The notes beneath the pieces are model-generated. The model had not been told where the DNA came from, did no database searches, and saw nothing but the letters and a program-made list of their open reading frames with translations. Below, one piece after another: positions 58,776 through 64,000 of a DNA stretch of 64,000 nucleotides. Origin of the DNA: Longispora sp047121295 (GTDB taxonomy: Bacteria > Actinomycetota > Actinomycetes > Mycobacteriales > Micromonosporaceae); contig NZ_CP139447.1 in NCBI RefSeq assembly GCF_047121295.1, forward strand, positions 4,278,001 through 4,342,000. Direction: 5' to 3'. A program made the translations under genes and the position numbers. Each line of letters begins with the position of its first letter. The first letter of the stretch is position 1.

Positions 58776-60224
58776 TCACCGGCGCGCGCCGGGTGGGGTG
58801 CCACCGTACAAGATGATGGTCCTGATCTGGCTTCTGCGGCGCCAACCGAACCAGAGCGCCACGAGCAGCCAGCTCGCCGGGAACGCCGGCAATGCGGCCA
58901 GCAGGACGAACCACGGCCGGACGGGGAACCAGTCCGGCGGCACGGCCGGGCCGCCGAACCGCCCGGCTTCGAGCAGGTCCAGGGGCACGTCGACGGCCTG
59001 CACCCCGTTCGGCGGGTCGAGCAGGGTCTCGGTGCCGCCGCCGGGGGTCACGGCGAGCAGCCGCGCGTGTTCGGCGAGGTAGTAGTCGGTGTCGGGCTGC
59101 GCGTCGGGACCGGTCGACCCCCCCGGGGACGGCCGGACGACCAGGGTCACCAGGTCGGTGCCGTGCCGCCAGCCCAGGCCGCGCACCGCCATCCCGGTGA
59201 CGGCCGGCAGGTCGGGGCCGGCGGTGTCCGCGCCGGTCGCGGCGTCGACGTAGCCGAACGTCCACCGGCGCGCGGCGAGCTGGCCCGCGTCGCACGGCCT
59301 CAGACAGCCGTCCAGGGTCGCCGTGGCGATCCGGGCGCCGTCCGGGGTGAACGCGCCGACCCCGACCAGGTGCCGGCGCGGCCCCAGCTCCCGGGTCCAC
59401 ACGGTCGCCCCGGAGCGGTCGAGCACCCGCAGCTCCGAGCCGACCGTGACGGCGATCCGCGCGCCGTCCGGGGAGAACGCGGCGAGCGACTCCCGCCGCA
59501 GCAGCATCATGTCGGGATACTCGGCCAGGGGGGTGGTCGCCCCGGTCGGCACGTCGAACAGCACCAGGGTCGCCCGGACGATCCCGTTGCCCTTCGCGTC
59601 GAAGTGGTCGGGCATCCGGTGGTGGGCCAGGCCCAGCAGCGAGCGGCCGTCGCGCGACCAGCCCACGGACTCCACGCAGCAGTCCGCGCCGTCCGGGCCG
59701 GCGAGCCGGCGGACCCGGCCGGTGACCAGGTCGACGATGTTCAGGCCGGCGGCGGTGCCCAGGTCCCCGGTCGCGACGTACCGGCCGTCCGGGGACACCG
59801 AGGCGGTCTCCCCCGCCGTGACGGCCGCGCCGCCGAAGAGCAGCATCCGGTACGAGCCGTCGCGGCCGACCACCGCGATCTTGCCCTCGTCGTCGATCAT
59901 GTCGGGTCCGCTGAGCCCGAGGCTCCCCGTGCCGCTGAACAGCACCGACGCCGGGCCGGCCGGCGCCTGGTCCACGGTCGCCTGCCACATCCAGGGCACG
60001 AACACCTTTCCGGGTACCGCCGCCCCGCCCGCCCCCGACGGCAGCCGCGCCGGCCGCGCCACCCAGGGCACGGCGAGCACCGCGACGAGGACGAGCACGG
60101 CGGCCACGGCCACCCGCTGCCGGGTGCGCCGCCGACGGCCCCGCCGCCACAGGTCGTCGGGCAGCCGGGCCGGTGGCATCGCGTCCCCGGCCGCGCGCAG
60201 CAGCTCCCGCAGTTCGGCGCTCAT
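58776..60224 (-). CDS. Membrane beta-propeller protein coupled to a SigE-type sigma factor
   Basis: A 482-residue protein, MSAELRELLRAAGDAMPPARLP, with a basic stretch RRGRRRRTRQR and a membrane helix at about 34-53. The exterior part is a WD40/TolB-like propeller (SVSPDGRYVATGDLG, FSPDGARIAVTVG, FTPDGARIATATLDG), and a second membrane helix lies near the C-terminus (FVLLAALPAFPASWLLVALWF). Its ATG overlaps the sigma-factor stop (ATGA), so the two are co-translated. By position and layout it may act as the sensor or anti-sigma partner, but no anti-sigma zinc motif is seen. Confidence 0.85.
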   Translation of the reverse strand: MSAELRELLRAAGDAMPPARLPDDLWRRGRRRRTRQRVAVAAVLVLVAVLAVPWVARPARLPSGAGGAAVPGKVFVPWMWQATVDQAPAGPASVLFSGTGSLGLSGPDMIDDEGKIAVVGRDGSYRMLLFGGAAVTAGETASVSPDGRYVATGDLGTAAGLNIVDLVTGRVRRLAGPDGADCCVESVGWSRDGRSLLGLAHHRMPDHFDAKGNGIVRATLVLFDVPTGATTPLAEYPDMMLLRRESLAAFSPDGARIAVTVGSELRVLDRSGATVWTRELGPRRHLVGVGAFTPDGARIATATLDGCLRPCDAGQLAARRWTFGYVDAATGADTAGPDLPAVTGMAVRGLGWRHGTDLVTLVVRPSPGGSTGPDAQPDTDYYLAEHARLLAVTPGGGTETLLDPPNGVQAVDVPLDLLEAGRFGGPAVPPDWFPVRPWFVLLAALPAFPASWLLVALWFGWRRRSQIRTIILYGGTPPGARR

Positions 60225-60739
60225 CCGTGCCTCCCGTTCGTGCTCCCGGCCAGCTCGGCCAGTTCCGGTGCGTGGGTCCGCAGCCGGGCCAGTGCCTCGC
60301 GGACCGTGCTCTTCACGGTCGACACCGAACAGCCCAGCGCCTCGGCGGCGGCCACCTCGGTCAGGTCCTCGAAGAACCGGAGCACGAGGACCGCGCGCTG
60401 CCGTCGGGTCAGCCGGCCGAGCGCCTGACGGACCATCACGGCCGTCTCGACGTCCCCGGTGGTGTCGGCGGAGGTCCGCTCCGGAGGGTCGGCGCGCAGG
60501 TCCACGTCCCGCCACCGGCGCCGCCACAGCGACACGTGCTGGCTGTAGAGGGCCCGGCGCACGTACGCGTCGGGCTCGCCGCGCGCGGACAGCCGCTCCC
60601 AGTGCCGGGCGACCCGGACGAGCGTGACCTGCACAAGGTCCTCCGCCTGGTGGTGGTCCCCTGTGAGCAGGAACGCCACCCGGGACCAGGCGGCCAACCG
60701 GCCGGACACGTACTCGCGGAACGACTCCTCCGGGCTCAC
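60221..60739 (-). CDS. SigE-family ECF RNA polymerase sigma factor
   Basis: A 172-residue ECF sigma factor. Region 2 is SFREYVSGRLAAWSRVAFLLTGDHHQAEDLVQVTLVRVARHW, and region 4 is GRLTRRQRAVLVLRFFEDLTEVAAAEALGCSVSTVKSTVREALARLR. The pattern matches the actinobacterial SigE-type group that usually precedes a membrane propeller or hypothetical gene. GTG at 60739 has AGGAGG five bases ahead. Overlaps the downstream propeller gene, which is its probable partner. Confidence 0.93.
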   Translation of the reverse strand: MSPEESFREYVSGRLAAWSRVAFLLTGDHHQAEDLVQVTLVRVARHWERLSARGEPDAYVRRALYSQHVSLWRRRWRDVDLRADPPERTSADTTGDVETAVMVRQALGRLTRRQRAVLVLRFFEDLTEVAAAEALGCSVSTVKSTVREALARLRTHAPELAELAGSTNGRHG

Positions 60740-60890
60740 ACGCACCTCCTGCCTCCCTACACGCCCGGCGCCCCGGCCACGGGTGGGTGTCCTCTTCGAG
60801 ACACGCGCTGGGATTACGGCGCCACGGTCTGTTGTGATGATGACGGTCCGGCTTGTCCGATCGCCGGCCGAGGATCCTGTGGAGTCATGG

Positions 60891-61586
60891 ATGGTCGAGG
60901 GTACGGACGACGCCAGGTCGTCGCGGTTCGCCGTGTGGATCACGCTCCTGTCGGTACTGCCGGAACTGATCACCGCCGGGGTGCTGCTCGTGACAACATT
61001 CCGGACCCCGCCCCCGGCCCAGGCCGAGACCCAGCCGACCGGCCCGGTCGCGGCGACACCCCGCCCCTCCTCGGCCGCGCCGACCGTCAGCACCCGGCCG
61101 AGCACCCCCGTTCCCGTGCCGCCGCCGGTCGTCGTGCCTTCGGTCGTCGTGCCACCGGTCGACCGGCCGCTGGTCGGGGCGGCGTGCGTGCCCGGGGTGT
61201 GGAAGGCGCGCTCGGTGACCGGGCGCCCGCCCGGCACGGGCATCACCCTCGGCCTGGTCGGCGAGGGTCACGTGATGACGTTCACCGCGCTGGGCGGCGG
61301 CATGGTCGACAACGGCGGCGGGATGTGGCTCGCGGGTCAGGACGGCGCGCGGTCCGTGAAGGTCCTGACCACCGGGACGAACGCCTTCCAGTGGCAGTCC
61401 ACCGCGCAGGGGCTGGCGTTGACGTACGGGGCGAGCACCCTGGTGGTCAGCTCCTACACGAACGACGTCCTGCAGTCGTCGGGTCCGAGCAGGTATCCGG
61501 ACAAGACGGTGTCGTTCAGTTGTGCCGGGGACGGTCTGCGGCTGGTGGACGGGGACAGCACGACTGATCTGACCCGGGTGCCGTAG
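60891..61586 (+). CDS. Membrane-anchored protein with Pro-rich linker
   Basis: A 231-residue protein: an N-terminal membrane helix (FAVWITLLSVLPELITAGVLL), an extracellular Pro/Val/Thr-rich linker (residues about 40-95) and a C-terminal beta-rich domain with one Cys pair (GAACVPGVW, VSFSCAGDG). ATG 60891 was chosen because GGAG lies six bases ahead. Divergent from the sigma-factor gene, 151 bases apart, so it may be a target of that sigma factor. The domain is not recognised. Confidence 0.72.
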   Translation: MVEGTDDARSSRFAVWITLLSVLPELITAGVLLVTTFRTPPPAQAETQPTGPVAATPRPSSAAPTVSTRPSTPVPVPPPVVVPSVVVPPVDRPLVGAACVPGVWKARSVTGRPPGTGITLGLVGEGHVMTFTALGGGMVDNGGGMWLAGQDGARSVKVLTTGTNAFQWQSTAQGLALTYGASTLVVSSYTNDVLQSSGPSRYPDKTVSFSCAGDGLRLVDGDSTTDLTRVP

Positions 61587-61612
61587 GCCGGGCCGGGGTG
61601 GCCGGCCCGGCC
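61586..61612. terminator. Convergent terminator hairpin
   Basis: GGCCGGGCCGG and CCGGCCCGGCC form a perfect 11-base stem with a five-base loop, beginning on the last base of the membrane-protein stop codon and ending just before the aminopeptidase stop. Confidence 0.7.
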
Positions 61613-61618
61613 GGTCCG

Positions 61619-64000
61619 TCAGTGTGCCGCGCGGATCCGGACCGCCCGGCGCAGGTCGTCGACCTGGTCGGCGAGGACCCTGCGCAGCGCCGGTGTCAGG
61701 CCCGGGTCGGCCAGGATGTCCTCCGCCGCGCGGACCGCGTCCGGGGTGGAGTGACCGGCCGGGAACGCCTGGCCGCCCAGCGTCATCGCCACGGCGTCGC
61801 CGCGCGCGCCGACGCCGGCCACGTCGGCGAAGTACCGGGGAACGAACCTCTCCGTGTCGCCCGACAGCCAGAAGCCCCGCGCCGTGGCCGCGACCGTGTA
61901 CGTGGACGCGGCGTCCCCGCCGAACAGCACCGCCCAGGCCCGCTCCTTGGCGTCCCGGGCGGGCAACGCGGCGCGGGCGGTCGCGGCGCCCAGCTGCGCG
62001 CCGCTGGCCGGGTCGGCGGCCAGCTCGGCGGCGATCCGGGCGTCGTCGATCGCGTCGGCGGCGGCGAGCCGGGTCAGGGCGGCCCAGCGCAGTTCGGTGC
62101 CGAGGTCCGGGTCGGCCAGCAGGTCCTCCAGCGCCGCCGGGTCGGAGGTGTTGTCGATCGTCGCCCGCAGCGCCGCCAGCCGGACTCCCGGGGCGTCGTC
62201 GGACCGGCCGAGCAGGCGCCGGCCCACGCCGGCCAGCAGGGCGTGCCCGGCCTCGCGCCGGTCCGGTGGGAGGTAGCAGTCCACGACCCGGGTACCGGCG
62301 AAGGTGAGCACCGCCTCGATGATCGAGTCCAGGGACTCGGCGGGCAGGTGCGCGGCGACCAGGTCCAGGTACGCCTCCGGCGCGAGCTCCGCGTCGCGCA
62401 CCATGTCCCGCGCGATCGACCACAGCACGGCGCGGGTCCCCGGGTCGGCGATCGCGGACAGCGACCGGGCGACGGCCCGCCAGGAGGCGTCGTCGAGGCG
62501 GACCTTGGCCCAGGTCAGATCGCCGAGGTTGGGCAGCGCGAACGCGGCCGCGTCGCCGGTCTCCGGCAGCTCGACCCGGCCGCCGGGCGGGACCTCCAGG
62601 TCGACCCGGTCCCGGAGCGCCGGCGGCTCCCCCGCGAACACCCCGACCGCGACCCGGTGCGGCCGGCCGCCGGTGGCCACCAGGGTCGACCCCTCCACCC
62701 GCAGCGTGTCCACGCCGCTGGTGCGCAGCCACAGCTCCGCCCAGCCGTGCACGTCCCGGCCGCTCGCCTCCGCGAGGGCGTCGAGCAGGTCGGCGAGCTC
62801 CGCGTTGCCGAACCGGTGCCGGGCCAGGTGCGCTTTGACGCCGGCGAAGAACGCCTCGTCGCCCAGCCAGGCCACCAGTTGCCGCAGCACCGAGGCGCCC
62901 TTGGCGTAGGCGATGCCGTCGAAGTTCGCCATCGCCTCCGACAGGCTGTCCAGGCCGGTCGCGGCGACCGGGTGCGTCGTCGGACGCTGGTCGGCGTCGA
63001 AGCCGAAGTGCTTGCGGGCCACGGCGAACCCGGTCCACACGTCGGTGAACCGGGTGTTCTCGGCGGCGATCCGGAAGCCCAGGTACTCGGCGAAGGACTC
63101 GTTCAGCCACAGGTCGTCCCACCAGCGCATCGTGACCAGGTCGCCGAACCACATGTGCGCCATCTCGTGCGCGACGACCACGGCCCGCTGCCCACGCTGC
63201 GCCTCGGTGGGCGGCGAGTGGAACAGCGCCTCCTCCGCGAACACCACGCAGCCCGGGTTCTCCATCGCGCCCCAGTTCAGCTCGGGCACGAACGCCTGGT
63301 CGTAGCGGCCGAACGCGTACCGGTCGGCGAACAGCTCGTGCAGCCGGTCGAACGAAGCCCGGGTCACCTCGAACAGCTCGGCCGCCTCCCGGTCCAGGTC
63401 GGCGGCCAGGGACCGTCGGCAGTGCAGGCCCAGCGGGATGCCGTCGTGCTCGGCGCGCACCGAGTGCAGCGGCCCGCCGACGACCGTCACCAGGTAGGTA
63501 CTGATCGGCAGGGTCGGCGCGAACTCCCACCGCCCCGGGCCGGTCGGCTCCCCCGCCGCGTTGCCCAGCACCGTCCACTCCGGCGGGGCGGTCACCGCGA
63601 GGGTGACCGGGGCCTTGAGGTCCGGCTGGTCGAAGCAGGGGAACAGCAGCGGGGCCAGGTCGGGGCCGCACGTGGCGTACACGTACACCGCGCCGTCGGC
63701 CGGGTCGGTGAACCGGTGCAGGCCCTCGCCGGTCCGCGAGAACCGCATGTCGGCCTCGATGACGAGTTCGTTGTCGGCGGCCAGGTCCGGCAGGGGCAGC
63801 CGGTGCTCGTCGAGGGTCGCCGGCTCGAGCGGGCGGCCGTTGAGCACGACGCGGCGCAGGACGGCGGGGCGCAGGTCCAGAAAGGTCTCCGCGCCGGGCC
63901 GGGCGCAGGCGAACCGGATCCGGGTCGTACCCCGGAACAGCTCTTCGCCCCGCGTCAGGTCCAGGTCGACGTGGTAGCCGTGGACGGCGATCAGGGCGGC
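61619..64000 (-). CDS. pepN: M1 family metallopeptidase, aminopeptidase N (5' end outside window)
   Basis: 793 residues are visible, running in frame to the right edge; only a few N-terminal residues should be missing. Domains: N-terminal sheet (AVHGYHVDLDL, AETFLDLRPAVL), the exopeptidase motif WGAMENPG, the zinc site VAHEMAHMWFGD with the third ligand Glu in LNESFAEY, and a long C-terminal helical domain. The length and order match actinobacterial PepN. It removes N-terminal residues from peptides in the cytosol, in line with the tricorn-like protease elsewhere in the window. Confidence 0.94.
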   Translation of the reverse strand, partial: AALIAVHGYHVDLDLTRGEELFRGTTRIRFACARPGAETFLDLRPAVLRRVVLNGRPLEPATLDEHRLPLPDLAADNELVIEADMRFSRTGEGLHRFTDPADGAVYVYATCGPDLAPLLFPCFDQPDLKAPVTLAVTAPPEWTVLGNAAGEPTGPGRWEFAPTLPISTYLVTVVGGPLHSVRAEHDGIPLGLHCRRSLAADLDREAAELFEVTRASFDRLHELFADRYAFGRYDQAFVPELNWGAMENPGCVVFAEEALFHSPPTEAQRGQRAVVVAHEMAHMWFGDLVTMRWWDDLWLNESFAEYLGFRIAAENTRFTDVWTGFAVARKHFGFDADQRPTTHPVAATGLDSLSEAMANFDGIAYAKGASVLRQLVAWLGDEAFFAGVKAHLARHRFGNAELADLLDALAEASGRDVHGWAELWLRTSGVDTLRVEGSTLVATGGRPHRVAVGVFAGEPPALRDRVDLEVPPGGRVELPETGDAAAFALPNLGDLTWAKVRLDDASWRAVARSLSAIADPGTRAVLWSIARDMVRDAELAPEAYLDLVAAHLPAESLDSIIEAVLTFAGTRVVDCYLPPDRREAGHALLAGVGRRLLGRSDDAPGVRLAALRATIDNTSDPAALEDLLADPDLGTELRWAALTRLAAADAIDDARIAAELAADPASGAQLGAATARAALPARDAKERAWAVLFGGDAASTYTVAATARGFWLSGDTERFVPRYFADVAGVGARGDAVAMTLGGQAFPAGHSTPDAVRAAEDILADPGLTPALRRVLADQVDDLRRAVRIRAAH

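Overview
The window reads as chromosomal DNA from a very G+C-rich actinomycete. GTG starts are frequent, codon third positions are almost all G/C, long antisense shadow frames abound, and many families present are typical of actinobacteria: a SigE-type sigma factor, tricorn-like protease, DUF2461, SH3/NlpC-like hydrolase and MbtH. A family such as Micromonosporaceae is plausible but not proven by anything visible here. No tRNA, rRNA, insertion sequence or CRISPR array was seen.

Bases 1-28346 hold a hybrid NRPS/PKS natural-product locus. On the minus strand lie the start of sbnB (cut by the window edge) and a full sbnA-like gene, the pair that makes L-2,3-diaminopropionate. On the plus strand nine genes run without a gap from 3188 to 28346, joined by 1- or 4-base stop/start overlaps: a thioesterase fused to a LanB-like (lantibiotic dehydratase) domain; an A-T-C-A-T synthetase; a KS-AT-KR-DH-ACP polyketide module; an MbtH protein; a C-T protein without an A domain; a C-A(Ser)-T-TE protein with a Cys-nucleophile thioesterase and a fused MFS exporter; an A-T protein with only a remnant in front of its A domain; a threonine-aldolase-like enzyme; and a TauD/SyrP-like dioxygenase. 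The likely product is a small hybrid peptide built from diaminopropionate, serine and one malonate unit, perhaps dehydrated by the LanB-like domain and released by a cysteine thioesterase. No known product is recognised.

Bases 28400-45712 hold mixed genes: a MarR-regulated Old Yellow Enzyme, an orphan solute-binding lipoprotein, SnoaL, GNAT and VOC proteins, a tricorn-like protease, a secreted SH3/NlpC-like protein, a serine beta-lactamase-like lipoprotein, a TetR/YdhR pair with clear operators, a chloramphenicol-phosphotransferase-like kinase, a 5'-truncated ArsR-type regulator beside an MFS exporter, a trypsin-like protease and a DeoR/LacI chimeric regulator. That regulator is divergent from a three-gene sugar-catabolism operon (45963-49185: Gfo/Idh/MocA dehydrogenase, DUF993 aldolase-like, TIM-barrel isomerase) preceded by two LacI-type palindromes.

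Bases 49387-64000 carry a VOC protein, a deletion scar with an Lrp/AsnC remnant and an efflux-pump remnant, hypA-hypB, a PadR regulator, a surface protein with a repetitive tail, an ABC exporter, a secreted triple-repeat protein, a YciI-like tandem protein, a secreted beta-propeller, a SigE sigma factor with a membrane beta-propeller protein, a Pro-rich membrane protein, and most of an M1 aminopeptidase running off the right edge.
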